Part shown: positions 25,618 to 34,545 of the stretch, in pieces
Layout of the letters: each line of letters opens with the position of its first letter
How positions within the stretch are numbered: position 1 is the first letter of the stretch
Assembly (NCBI GenBank): GCA_903879915.1
Contig: CAIRNJ010000048.1
Location: 1 to 64,000, forward strand
DNA from: an uncultured Elusimicrobia bacterium
GTDB taxonomy: Bacteria; Elusimicrobiota; Elusimicrobia; Elusimicrobiales; UBA9959
Length of the DNA: 64,000 nt
Direction: 5' to 3'
Translations under genes and position numbers: made by a program
Notes under the pieces: generated by a model
The model's input: the letters and a program-made list of their open reading frames with translations, nothing else
What the model was told of the DNA's origin: nothing
The model's database searches: none

Positions 25618-26907
25618 ATGCAAAAACAGCGCGTTAAAACCAGCGTGAAAGCCTCCATAAAGGACGGCGTCGCCTGGGCGCTGATGAGCGGTTTCGCCGA
25701 CCCCTACGGCGTGCCTTTCGCCCTGGCGCTGGGCGCCACCCCCATGGGCATCGGCCTGCTGCGGTCGCTGCCGCCGCTGGCTTCGGCCTTCTGCCAGCTG
25801 TTCACCGAGAAAATAGTGCTGGCGCTGGGGCGCTGCAAGAAAGCCATGCTGCTGGCCGTGGGCCTGCAGGCGGCGGCGCTGGCCGGCGCGGCGGCCGCGG
25901 TTTTCCTGCCGGCGCGCTGGGCGCTGGCGGCGTTCATAGCCCTGACGGCGGTGTACACGGTGGCGGGGAACCTGTCCGGCCCGCCCTGGGCGGTGCTGAT
26001 GGGCGAATACATCCCGCCGTCGAAGCGGGGAAATTTCTTCGGGCTGCGTTCGCAGCTGGTGGGCGTGGTTTTCTTCGCAGCCAGCTTCCTGGCCGCCAGG
26101 ATACTGGGGCTCTGGGAGAAAGCAGCGCTGTGGGGCTTTTTTTTCATCTTCGCCGCGGCCGCCGCGTTCCGGCTGGCCTCTTTCTATTACCTTACGCTGA
26201 TGTACGAGCCGCGCAACAGCTACCACATGCCGCGCGGCGCGGGCGTGGATTTCCTGTCCTCCCTGGACCTGCGCAAAGGGCGCATCCCGGCGCTGTTCTT
26301 TTCGGTTTTCCTGCTGCTGTGCTCCACCTACCTGTCCGCGCCTTTCTTCGGGGTTTACGCGCTGTCCGATCTGCGCTGCGGCTATACCCGCTACATGGTG
26401 CTGATGAGCGTGGGGCCGCTGATGACCTACCTGTTCATGCGGCGCTGGGGCCGGCTGGCCGACCTCTACGGCAGCGTCAGGATACTCAAGGCGGCTTTCC
26501 TGCTCATTCCTCTGGTGCCGCTGTTCTGGACCTTCAGCCGGAATTTCTATTACCTGTCCGTGGTGGAAATATTTTCCGGCATTATCTGGGGCGCCTACCT
26601 GATAGGCATGAATAATTTCATCTATGAAACGGCCCCCGCCCACTCCCGCACCGGCTACAACGCTTTTTACAGCTTTATCGGCGGCCTGGCCCAGTTCGGC
26701 GGCGCGCTGGCCGGCGGCTGGCTGTACGGGCGCCTGCCGGCCGTTTGGGGCAGCTCATTCATTTTCCTGCTGTTCATTTCAGCCGCGCTGCGCGCGCTGG
26801 CGGTGGCGCCGCTGCTGCTGCTGGTGCGCGAAGTGCGCGCGGTGAAAACGGGCGGGCCGCTGGAACTGCTGTCCGTCATCTCCGGCTTTAGGCCGGCCGG
26901 CGGCTGA
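25618..26907 (+). CDS. MFS transporter
   Basis: 429 aa with about twelve membrane helices. The loop MGEYIPPSKRGNFFGLRSQLVGVV is an MFS loop 4-5 type sequence, and GRLADLYGSVRILK is the usual cytoplasmic loop of the second half. No substrate clue. The ATG has no Shine-Dalgarno site, and TATAAT lies only 12 bases upstream (25601-25606), so the transcript may be nearly leaderless. The serine acetyltransferase gene follows 68 bases later on the same strand, so co-transcription with the Cys pathway genes is possible. Confidence 0.87.
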   Translation: MQKQRVKTSVKASIKDGVAWALMSGFADPYGVPFALALGATPMGIGLLRSLPPLASAFCQLFTEKIVLALGRCKKAMLLAVGLQAAALAGAAAAVFLPARWALAAFIALTAVYTVAGNLSGPPWAVLMGEYIPPSKRGNFFGLRSQLVGVVFFAASFLAARILGLWEKAALWGFFFIFAAAAAFRLASFYYLTLMYEPRNSYHMPRGAGVDFLSSLDLRKGRIPALFFSVFLLLCSTYLSAPFFGVYALSDLRCGYTRYMVLMSVGPLMTYLFMRRWGRLADLYGSVRILKAAFLLIPLVPLFWTFSRNFYYLSVVEIFSGIIWGAYLIGMNNFIYETAPAHSRTGYNAFYSFIGGLAQFGGALAGGWLYGRLPAVWGSSFIFLLFISAALRALAVAPLLLLVREVRAVKTGGPLELLSVISGFRPAGG

Positions 26908-26975
26908 ACAATACAAAAGTTATATAATGGTTGCTGCTTTTCAGGGCGGAAAAGAGCTGTACGGCCGGAGGGAAC

Positions 26976-27596
26976 ATGCGTTTTCTTGAAGATATACGGA
27001 CTGTGTTCAAAAAAGACCCGGCCGCGCGCGGCTGGGCGGAAGTGCTGCTCTGCTACCCGGGCCTGCACGCGGTGTGGGTGCACCGGCTCGCCCACTGGTT
27101 CTGGCGGCTGGGCCTTTACCTGCCGGCCCGCCTGCTGTCGCATTTCGCCCGCTTTTTTACCGGCATAGAGATACACCCCGGCGCTACCATAGGCCGCCGC
27201 TTCTTCATAGACCACGGCATGGGCGTGGTCATAGGCGAGACCACCGAGATAGGCGACGACGTGCTGCTTTACCAGGGCGTGGTGCTGGGCGGCACTTCGC
27301 TGGAGCACAAGAAGCGCCATCCCACGCTGGAGAACGGCGTGGTGGTGGGCGCCGGCGCCATAGTGCTGGGCGCCATAACCATAGGCGCCCGCTCGCGCAT
27401 AGGCGCGGGGTCGGTGCTGCTGCAGGCTGTTCCGCCCGACACCACGGTTTTCGGCGTGCCGGCTCACAGCGCGCACGGCGGCGCTTCGGCTAAAGGCCAG
27501 CTCGACCACAATAAACTGCCCGACTATTGCAGCGAGGAAATGCGCCGAGTGCACAGGGAACTGGACGAGCTGCGCAAGCTGGTGGAGGTAAAATGA
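26976..27596 (+). CDS. cysE: Serine O-acetyltransferase
   Basis: 206 aa from the ATG at 26976 (GGAGG upstream). The N-terminal helical part ([40 protein letters not shown]) and the left-handed beta-helix with hexapeptide repeats ([34 protein letters not shown]) are standard for CysE/EpsC. It makes O-acetylserine from serine and acetyl-CoA. The short length and short N-terminal part fit the EpsC-like form. It overlaps cysK by ATGA, so the two steps of cysteine synthesis are translationally coupled. Confidence 0.95.
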   Translation: MRFLEDIRTVFKKDPAARGWAEVLLCYPGLHAVWVHRLAHWFWRLGLYLPARLLSHFARFFTGIEIHPGATIGRRFFIDHGMGVVIGETTEIGDDVLLYQGVVLGGTSLEHKKRHPTLENGVVVGAGAIVLGAITIGARSRIGAGSVLLQAVPPDTTVFGVPAHSAHGGASAKGQLDHNKLPDYCSEEMRRVHRELDELRKLVEVK

Positions 27597-28522
27597 AATA
27601 CGCCAAAGACCTTACCGGACTGGTGGGGGCCACGCCGCTGGTGCGCCTGAACCGGGTGACGGCCGGCAGTACGGCCCTGGTGCTGGCCAAGCTGGAATTC
27701 TTCAACCCTACGTCCAGCGTTAAGGACCGCGTAGCGCTGAGCATGCTCGACGCGGCGCGGGAGCAGGGGCTGGTAAAAGAAGGGACCCTCGTCATAGAGC
27801 CCACCAGCGGCAATACCGGCATAGGCCTGGCCTTCGTCTGCGCCGTGCGCGGCTACCGGCTTACGCTGACCATGCCCGATACCATGAGCCCGGAGCGCCG
27901 GAAGATACTCCGGGCGCTGGGCGCGGAGATAGTGCTTACGCCGGGCGTCGAAGGCATGAAAGGAGCCATCGCCAGGGCCGTGGAGCTTAAGGCGGCCAAC
28001 CCCGGGGCGTTTATGCCGCAGCAGTTCGACAACCCGGCCAACCCGGCCGCGCACCGGGCTACTACCGCCGAGGAGATCTGGCGCGATACGGACGGCGCGG
28101 TGGACTATTTCGTGGCCGGCGTGGGCACCGGCGGCACCATCACCGGCGTGGCCGACGTGCTCAAGGCGCGCAGGCCGGCGGTTAAAATAATAGCCGCGGA
28201 GCCTTTCACTTCCTCCGTGCTGTCCGGCGCGCCCGCCGGCCCGCACAAGATCCAGGGCATAGGCGCGGGCTTCGTGCCCGGCGTGCTTAAAACAGCGTGC
28301 CTCGACGAGATAATACGGGTGACGGACGCCGAGGCCGGAGGCATGGCCCGGCGGCTGATGAAGGAAGAGGGCATCTTCGCCGGCATTTCGGCCGGCGCCG
28401 CCGTGCACGCGGCCGCCCTGTTGGCCGCGCGGCCCGAAGCCTCCGGCAAGACCATAGTGGTGCTGCTGCCGGACACCGCCGAGCGCTACCTCAGCACCTG
28501 GCTGTTCGACGACCTGAAATAA
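27593..28522 (+). CDS. cysK: Cysteine synthase (O-acetylserine sulfhydrylase)
   Basis: 309 aa from the ATG at 27593, which overlaps the cysE stop. K44 in NPTSSVKDR is the PLP lysine; [15 protein letters not shown] binds the substrate carboxylate and [15 protein letters not shown] binds the PLP phosphate. It joins O-acetylserine with sulfide to give cysteine. The C-terminal segment is slightly short compared with E. coli CysK but complete. Confidence 0.95.
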   Translation: MKYAKDLTGLVGATPLVRLNRVTAGSTALVLAKLEFFNPTSSVKDRVALSMLDAAREQGLVKEGTLVIEPTSGNTGIGLAFVCAVRGYRLTLTMPDTMSPERRKILRALGAEIVLTPGVEGMKGAIARAVELKAANPGAFMPQQFDNPANPAAHRATTAEEIWRDTDGAVDYFVAGVGTGGTITGVADVLKARRPAVKIIAAEPFTSSVLSGAPAGPHKIQGIGAGFVPGVLKTACLDEIIRVTDAEAGGMARRLMKEEGIFAGISAGAAVHAAALLAARPEASGKTIVVLLPDTAERYLSTWLFDDLK

Positions 28523-28529
28523 AGGCCCC

Positions 28530-28988
28530 ATGAAACTCGCCACGCTGTGTTACCTGCGCAGGAACGGCCGCACGCTGATGCTGCACCGCGTCAAAAAACA
28601 GGACGACATCCACGAAGGGAAATGGAACGGCCTGGGCGGAAAATTCGAGCCCGGTGAGTCGCCCGAGGAATGCGTGGTCCGCGAAGTGCGCGAGGAGGCC
28701 GGCCTTAAAATAAAGAATCCGAGGCTCAAAGGCGTGCTGACCTTCCCCGGTTTCGCCAAGGGGGAGGACTGGTACGTTTTCGTGTTCACCGCCCCGGAGT
28801 TCACCGGCCGCATGCGGGACTGCGCCGAGGGCGAGCTGGAATGGATAAAGGACGCCGACCTGCTGAAGCTTAATCTCTGGGCGGGGGACAAGGTTTTTCT
28901 GCCCCTGCTCAAGCGCCGCGGCCATTTTTCCGGCAAGTTCAGCTACAAGAACGGCCGGCTGGTGAAATACAGCGTGGAAAAATACTGA
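28530..28988 (+). CDS. Nudix hydrolase (MutT/8-oxo-dGTPase-like)
   Basis: 152 aa. A perfect Nudix box, G37-x5-E43-x7-REVREEAGL (51-59), binds the metal for pyrophosphate cleavage. The segment KQDDIHEGKWNGLGGKFEPGE resembles the 8-oxo-dGTP diphosphatase group (MTH1-like 'GKWNGLGGK'), so nucleotide-pool cleaning is the likely role. It starts 7 bases after cysK and ends one base before anmK. Confidence 0.93.
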   Translation: MKLATLCYLRRNGRTLMLHRVKKQDDIHEGKWNGLGGKFEPGESPEECVVREVREEAGLKIKNPRLKGVLTFPGFAKGEDWYVFVFTAPEFTGRMRDCAEGELEWIKDADLLKLNLWAGDKVFLPLLKRRGHFSGKFSYKNGRLVKYSVEKY

Positions 28989-28989
28989 T

Positions 28990-30099
28990 ATGAAAACAGA
29001 AAAAATAATGGGCCTGATGAGCGGCACTTCCGCCGACGGGCTTTCTATAGCCCTGTGCGCGGCCGGCCCCGGCAAAGAGCTGAAGGTGCTTAAATTCTCC
29101 AATTACCCTTATTCCTCCGCGCTGCAGGCTAAAATAATAGCCGCCAGGGAAATGAAGGCGCCGGAACTTTCCGCGCTGAACTTCGAGCTGGGCCGCCTGT
29201 GGGGGGGCATGGTGCGCAGGTTCTGCCGGACGCACCGGGTGGCTTATAAAAGCATAGCCGTCATAGGTTCGCACGGCCAGACCGTCTGGCACAGCCCCGG
29301 GCGGCGCGGGCATACGCTGCAGATAGGCGAGGCTTCCTTCATAGCCGAAGAGACCGGCCGCCCCGTGGTCTGCGATTTCCGCCCCGCCGACATGGCCGCC
29401 GGGGGGGAGGGCGCGCCGCTGATCCCTTTCCTGGACGAATACCTGTCCGGCGGCGGCCGCCCCGCGGCGCTGCAGAACATAGGCGGCGTCGGGAATATCG
29501 CTTTCGTCGGTAAAGGCGTCAGAACTTTCGGCTTCGACACCGGGCCGGGCAATTCGCTGATGGATACCGCCGTGGCGCTGCTGACCGGCGGCCGGCGGAC
29601 CTACGACCGCGGCGGCGCTCTGGCCTATGCCGGCGAACCCGACGCGGCGAAGGTGGAGAAATTCCTGGCCATGCCTTTTTTCCGCAGGCGGCCGCCCAAG
29701 TCGCTGGACCGCAGCGAGTTCTCCGAGGCGTTCATTGAGAAGCATTTCGGACGCGTCACCGGCGCCAACGCGCCCGGCGTGCTGGCCACGCTGAACCTTT
29801 TTACCGCGGCCTCCATAGCGCTGGCTTTCAGGAAATTCGCGCCGCGCGGCACGCGCGAGCTGATAGTGAGCGGCGGCGGGGCGCTAAACCCGGCGCTGCT
29901 GGACAATATAGCCGCGCTGTTGCTGCCGGCCGGCGTAAAGGTTCGGTCCTCCGCCGAGCTGGGCCTGCACCCGCTGGCCAAGGAGCCGGCCTGCTTCGCG
30001 CTGCTGGCCTGGCTGGCCCTGAAAGGCGCCGTGAACCATTGCCCGTCGGCCACCGGCGCCCGCGGCCCGCGCATACTGGGAAAAATAATAAAAAAATGA
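28990..30099 (+). CDS. anmK: Anhydro-N-acetylmuramic acid kinase
   Basis: 369 aa. MGLMSGTSADGLSIALC is the N-terminal ATP-binding signature, with Ala-Asp where many have Met-Asp. GSHGQTVWHSP, VCDFRPADMAAGGEGAPLIPFLDEYL and GFDTGPGNSLMD are the other conserved AnmK blocks. It phosphorylates and opens 1,6-anhydroMurNAc during recycling of peptidoglycan fragments. Its stop overlaps the next start by ATGA. Confidence 0.95.
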   Translation: MKTEKIMGLMSGTSADGLSIALCAAGPGKELKVLKFSNYPYSSALQAKIIAAREMKAPELSALNFELGRLWGGMVRRFCRTHRVAYKSIAVIGSHGQTVWHSPGRRGHTLQIGEASFIAEETGRPVVCDFRPADMAAGGEGAPLIPFLDEYLSGGGRPAALQNIGGVGNIAFVGKGVRTFGFDTGPGNSLMDTAVALLTGGRRTYDRGGALAYAGEPDAAKVEKFLAMPFFRRRPPKSLDRSEFSEAFIEKHFGRVTGANAPGVLATLNLFTAASIALAFRKFAPRGTRELIVSGGGALNPALLDNIAALLLPAGVKVRSSAELGLHPLAKEPACFALLAWLALKGAVNHCPSATGARGPRILGKIIKK

Positions 30100-31409
30100 C
30101 GGACCACCCCGCCGCCCACCGGTCCAGGCTCGCGCTGATGCTGCGGGCCTTCAAGTACAGGAATTACCGGCTGTTCTTCGGCGGGCAGTGCATCTCTCTC
30201 ATCGGCACCTGGATGCAGACGGTAGCGCTCAGCTGGCTGGTGTACCGGCTCACCGGCTCGCCGCTGCTGCTGGGCGTCACCGGCTTCGCCAATCAGGCGC
30301 CCAGCCTGCTGCTGGCCCCGCTGACCGGCGTGACGGCCGACCGCTTCGACCGGCGGCGCATACTGCTTATAACCCAGAGCCTGGCCATGCTGCAGGCTTT
30401 CGCGCTGGCCGCGCTGGTGCTGTCCGGCACGCCGCAGGTCTGGCAGATAATAACGCTGGCCGCCCTGCTCGGGTTCGTCAACGCTTTCGACATTCCCGCC
30501 CGGCAGGCCTTCGTGTCGGAAATGGTGGAGAAGCGGGAAGACCTGGCCAACGCCATCGCGCTCAATTCCTCGATGTTCAATTCGGCCAGGCTGATAGGCC
30601 CGTCCATAGCCGGCGTCTGCATAGCGGCTTTCGGCGAAGGCATCTGTTTCCTGCTCAACGCCTTCTCCTATATCGCGGTCATAGCCGCGCTGCGGGCCAT
30701 GCGCATGCCGGCGGGCGGCGGCACGGCCGGCCGGAAGGCCGGCGGCGGCTTCGCCGAGGGCCTGAAATACGCTTTCGGTTTCCCGCCCATAAAATACGTG
30801 CTGCTGATGCTGGCGCTGGGGAGCCTCCTGGGGATGCCGTACGCGGTGCTGATGCCGGCCTACGTAAAGGAAATACTGCACGGCGGCCCGCGGACGCTGG
30901 GCTTTCTTATGGCCTGCTCCGGCACCGGCGCGCTGCTGGGGGCGCTGCGCCTGGCCGGCCGCAGGCATCCCTCGGGGCTCGAGCGCGGCATCCCGCTGTT
31001 CACTGCTATCTTCGGCACCGGCCTGCTGGCTTTCTCGTTCTCCACCGTTTTTGCTTTTTCCGCGGTTTTTATCGGCATGGCCAGCTTCGGCATGATCAGT
31101 TTCATGGCTTCCGCCAATACCCTGGTGCAGACCCTGGTGGACGACGACAAGCGCGGCCGGGTGATGGCGCTTTATTCGGTGGCGTTCATGGGCATGGCGC
31201 CTTTCGGCAGCCTGCTGGCCGGCTGGGCGGCCAGCCATATAGGCGTGGCGCATACAATGGCGCTCAGCGGCTTTTTCGTGCTGTGCGGCACCGCGGCTTT
31301 CAGCCTGAAGCTTAAGGAGATCTCCGCGCATTCCGCCGCGGTTTACGGCCGCATGGCCGCCGCGAACCTGGCGGCGGCCGAGGCCGGGCGGGCCGGGCTG
31401 CAGGTTTAA
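30096..31409 (+). CDS. MFS exporter (EntS-like, DHA3 type)
   Basis: 437 aa from the ATG at 30096, which overlaps the anmK stop. The N-terminus (LMLRAFKYRNYRLFFGGQCISLIGTWMQTVALSWLVYRLTGSPLLLGV) and GVTADRFDRRRILL, then DIPARQAFVSEMV, are typical of the EntS/MFS_3 exporters. About twelve membrane helices. Substrate unknown. It ends the co-directional run that starts with cysE, and no terminator is seen before the next gene 26 bases on. Confidence 0.88.
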   Translation: MTDHPAAHRSRLALMLRAFKYRNYRLFFGGQCISLIGTWMQTVALSWLVYRLTGSPLLLGVTGFANQAPSLLLAPLTGVTADRFDRRRILLITQSLAMLQAFALAALVLSGTPQVWQIITLAALLGFVNAFDIPARQAFVSEMVEKREDLANAIALNSSMFNSARLIGPSIAGVCIAAFGEGICFLLNAFSYIAVIAALRAMRMPAGGGTAGRKAGGGFAEGLKYAFGFPPIKYVLLMLALGSLLGMPYAVLMPAYVKEILHGGPRTLGFLMACSGTGALLGALRLAGRRHPSGLERGIPLFTAIFGTGLLAFSFSTVFAFSAVFIGMASFGMISFMASANTLVQTLVDDDKRGRVMALYSVAFMGMAPFGSLLAGWAASHIGVAHTMALSGFFVLCGTAAFSLKLKEISAHSAAVYGRMAAANLAAAEAGRAGLQV

Positions 31410-31434
31410 AACGGGTTAGACAGGGAGAAAACAA

Positions 31435-33246
31435 TTGACCGAAGGCTTTTCCCGGCGGCGGGTACTGGCAGTAGCCGCGCTCGCCCTTATCGTGCGGGCC
31501 GTATTCCTGGGCCAGTGGCTGGGGCTGCCTTATGTCGGCTCGCTGTCCGCCGACGCCTGGGTGCACGATAAATGGGCGCTGGAGATCCTCGGCGGGCAGC
31601 TGGTGCGGCACGCGGCTTTCTACCAGTCGCCGTTCTATCCTTATTTCCTGGCGTTTTTTTATAAAATTTTCGGCCATCATCCGGCCGGCGTGCTGTGGCT
31701 GCAGGTCCTTGTGGATTCTCTGAGCTGCGCGCTTATCCTGCGCCTGGGCGAGCGCTGCTTCGGCGCGCGCGCGGGGCTGCTGGCTGGCCTCGCCTGCGCG
31801 CTTTACCGGCCTTTTATTTTCAGCACCGGCCTGCTTACCAAGGAAACTTTCGTCATTTTCTCCACGGCGCTGTTCGCGCTGCTGGCCCTGCGCGCCGGGG
31901 AGCGCGGCCTGAAAAAGGACTACCTGTTCTGCGGCCTGGCGGCGGGCCTCTGCGCGTTGATGCGCACGAACGTCCTGGCGCTGGTGCCTGCCGCCCTTTT
32001 CTGGTTCTGGCTGCGGCGGCGCGGCAGGGCCGAACCGGCGCGCAAGTTCCTTGCGGCGGCCGCGCTGCCGCTGCTGCTGGGCGCGGCGCTGCCCATCCTG
32101 CCCGCCGCGGTGCATAACTTCGCCGCCAGCCGGGACCTGGTGCTGGTGAATTCTACCGGCGGCTTCACTTTCTTTATAGGCAATAACCCGGAGGCCACCG
32201 GCACCGCTAATTTTCCGCTGGGCATCAGCTCCGACCCCCTGCTGGAGGAGTCTCAATCGACGGGCCTGGCCGGAAAGCTGGCCGGCCGTCCGCTGAAGCC
32301 TTCGGAGGCGTCGGCGTTCTGGTTCAGGAAAGGGCTGGCGTTCATTGTTGAACACCCCGCCCGCTGGCTGGGCCTTACCGCGGTTAAATTCTGGCTGTTC
32401 TGGAACTGGTACGAGATCCCTGATAATTACGACCTGCAGTTCGTCGTAAAGCATTTCCGCACCGTGCTGGGCTGGCCGCTGGTTCCTTTCGCGCTGATCG
32501 GCTGCCTGGGAGCGGCGGGGCTTTTCCTGTGCCGGTGGCGCGAAGCTTCCGGGCTGCCGGCGCTGCTGCTCGCGGCTTACCTGGGGCCGCTGCTGTTCTT
32601 TATAATGGGCGACCGCTACCGCCTGCCGGCGCTGGTCTTCCTGCTGCCGGCCGCGGGAGCCGCCGCCGACCGCCTGCTGACGGCGGCGGCGGGCTTCGAC
32701 TTCAAAGGCGTGTGGAAACCCTGCCTGGCGGCGCTGCCGCTCATGCTGCTGTGCCTGAGCCGCACGCCGTTCAACCTTGAGCTGGCCGAGGCCGCGGGCT
32801 GGGCGCAGCTGACCACGGTGTATGCCGAGCGCGGCGAGCATGAACGGGCGCTGGAGGCGTTCACCCGCGCCTTCGACACCGATCCCGGCGGCATTGACGA
32901 TTCCACGGTGGCGAAGGCCGCGGCCTCGCTGGAACGCCTGGGGCAGGCGGACGTGGCGCTTGGCCTGTACCAGCGCTGGCTGAAGGTTTACCCGGGGTCG
33001 CCCATGCTCCACAACAATTGCGGCATACTGCTTTTTAAGCTGGGCAGGACCCGGGACGGGGTGGAAATGTTCGAGCGGGCGCTGGCGCTGGACCCCGCGC
33101 CGGCGGAGGAATACCGCAATCTGTTCTACGGCTATTCAAAGCTGGGGAAAAAAGCGCCGGCGGTTAAATACGGGGAGATCGCCGCCGCGCTGCAGCCCCG
33201 GGACGCGGAGCTGCGGCGGGCGGTGGCGGAGCTTAAAAACCGTTAG
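31435..33246 (+). CDS. GT39/PMT-like membrane glycosyltransferase with C-terminal TPRs
   Basis: 603 aa, starting with TTG at 31435 behind AGGGAG. An N-terminal membrane part of about 10-12 helices has the pattern of ArnT/PMT-type enzymes that use polyprenyl-phosphate sugars: an early loop with acidic residues (LSADAWVHDKWALEILGG) and YQSPFYPYFLAFFYKIFG. Residues from about 460 to the end form about four TPR-like repeats (TTVYAERGEHERALEAFTRAFDTDPG, NCGILLFKLGRTRDGVEMFERALALDP). It probably glycosylates an envelope target in the periplasm. The last 14 bases overlap the convergent gene ending at 33233. Confidence 0.85.
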   Translation: MTEGFSRRRVLAVAALALIVRAVFLGQWLGLPYVGSLSADAWVHDKWALEILGGQLVRHAAFYQSPFYPYFLAFFYKIFGHHPAGVLWLQVLVDSLSCALILRLGERCFGARAGLLAGLACALYRPFIFSTGLLTKETFVIFSTALFALLALRAGERGLKKDYLFCGLAAGLCALMRTNVLALVPAALFWFWLRRRGRAEPARKFLAAAALPLLLGAALPILPAAVHNFAASRDLVLVNSTGGFTFFIGNNPEATGTANFPLGISSDPLLEESQSTGLAGKLAGRPLKPSEASAFWFRKGLAFIVEHPARWLGLTAVKFWLFWNWYEIPDNYDLQFVVKHFRTVLGWPLVPFALIGCLGAAGLFLCRWREASGLPALLLAAYLGPLLFFIMGDRYRLPALVFLLPAAGAAADRLLTAAAGFDFKGVWKPCLAALPLMLLCLSRTPFNLELAEAAGWAQLTTVYAERGEHERALEAFTRAFDTDPGGIDDSTVAKAAASLERLGQADVALGLYQRWLKVYPGSPMLHNNCGILLFKLGRTRDGVEMFERALALDPAPAEEYRNLFYGYSKLGKKAPAVKYGEIAAALQPRDAELRRAVAELKNR

Positions 33247-34363
33247 GGTTGCCGGGGTGTTCCTGGTAGAAGGCCAGCACCAGCGAGGTGACGGCTCCCA
33301 CCACTTCCTTGGGGTAGAGCTTCGTATCCACGTCGCCGCTTATCGAGCCGCGGTCGATGTTAAGGCTTATCCCCGTATCCTGTATATAGAAAGACTGGTC
33401 GCCGAAGCGGCTGCGCAGCTCCAGTTTCACGGCCTGCTCCGGCTTTTCTGCGTTCTGCAGCTCCACCGTGCCGGTCAGCTCGTAGCTGCCCGCCCATTCC
33501 TCCATCCTCAGGTCGGTGCGGCCCGCGCGCAGCTCGTAGCGGCTGCTGAAGAAATTGCTGACGCGGCCGTACACCCGGCTGCCGCCGGCCTCTATTTCGG
33601 CGTCGTACTCCCTGTCGAAGATCTTCCTGAGCCCCACCGTAATGCGGGCGAAGGGGTCGCTGGCCTCCACGGTGTTCCAGCCCATGCCGCCCCTGGTTAT
33701 CAGCCAGACGCGCTCGGTGTTCCTGACCGCCTTCTCTTCGTGCTTAGGCTGCCCTTTCTCCACCTGCACGGCCAGCAGCAGCGAAACCACGCCGGCCACC
33801 GCTTTCTTGGAGAAGCGGTCGGTATCATAGTTGCCGTTGATCGAATTCCTGTCCGTATACAGGTTGAGGCCGTTGCCGAAGATGTTATAGGAGAAGTCGT
33901 CGAAGCGTTTGCTCACGTTAACGCTCACCTGCGTGGTATGGCCGTTCTCGGACACGTTGCCGTTGATGAAATACGAGCCGTTGGAGCCGCTCATGTTCAG
34001 GTACAGCCCGGAGCCGGAAAGAGTGTAGTAGGTGCCGGACTTTCGGATGGACCCCCAGGAATTGTTCAGGTCCGAGCGCAGGCTCACGTCGTAGCTGTCC
34101 TGGAAAGTTTCGCGCACGCGCGCTTCTATGCGGGCGCCGTAGTCGTTGGCGTCGGCTTCCTTCATGGCGGCGTTGTTGCTGACGCTCATCCACAGGTACT
34201 GGCTGGCGGCTTTTACGGCGGCCGGGACTTCAGCGGCGGCCGTGACTTCCACGGCGGCGGGTCCGGTTCTTTCTATGCCGGCGGCGTTGACGGTTTGCAG
34301 GTCGAAGGAAAAAGCCGGGCAGGCCGAAGAGACCAGCAGAACGGCTGACAGAATTTTTATCAT
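33233..34363 (-). CDS. Exported protein of two diverged tandem domains
   Basis: 376 aa. A signal peptide (MIKILSAVLLVSSACPAFSF) is followed by two related halves of about 140 residues. The clearest match is at their ends: NSINGNYDTDRFSKKAVAGVVSLLLAVQVE against GSISGDVDTKLYPKEVVGAVTSLVLAFYQE. Upstream of that, SYNIFGNGLNLYTDR aligns with SFYIQDTGISLNIDR. Each copy appears to be beta-strand-rich with one closing helix. I know no such family. It is convergent with, and overlaps, the glycosyltransferase gene. Confidence 0.85.
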   Translation of the reverse strand: MIKILSAVLLVSSACPAFSFDLQTVNAAGIERTGPAAVEVTAAAEVPAAVKAASQYLWMSVSNNAAMKEADANDYGARIEARVRETFQDSYDVSLRSDLNNSWGSIRKSGTYYTLSGSGLYLNMSGSNGSYFINGNVSENGHTTQVSVNVSKRFDDFSYNIFGNGLNLYTDRNSINGNYDTDRFSKKAVAGVVSLLLAVQVEKGQPKHEEKAVRNTERVWLITRGGMGWNTVEASDPFARITVGLRKIFDREYDAEIEAGGSRVYGRVSNFFSSRYELRAGRTDLRMEEWAGSYELTGTVELQNAEKPEQAVKLELRSRFGDQSFYIQDTGISLNIDRGSISGDVDTKLYPKEVVGAVTSLVLAFYQEHPGNPNGF

Positions 34364-34460
34364 TATACCCCCATGAGGACCATTACCTTACACGCTGATA
34401 TTGTAGACACCGCGGCGGAGGGGGGAAAGGGCCATACTGCTCAGGCGCGCCTGGGCCTTT

Positions 34461-34483
34461 GGGACCGGGCTTAGGCCGGTCCC
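34461..34483. other. Inverted repeat upstream of the phytoene/squalene synthase
   Basis: GGGACCGG-gcttagg-CCGGTCCC is a near-perfect hairpin about 60 bases before the start codon. No T tract. The nearby single arm ggggacaagttttg at 34517-34530 resembles the solo arm at 40534 in its opening GGGGAC. Confidence 0.4.
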
Positions 34484-34545
34484 ATGGCGGTCCCAGGCTT
34501 TCAGAGTTTAAAGGTGGGGGACAAGTTTTGTAAAATTTAAGGGTC

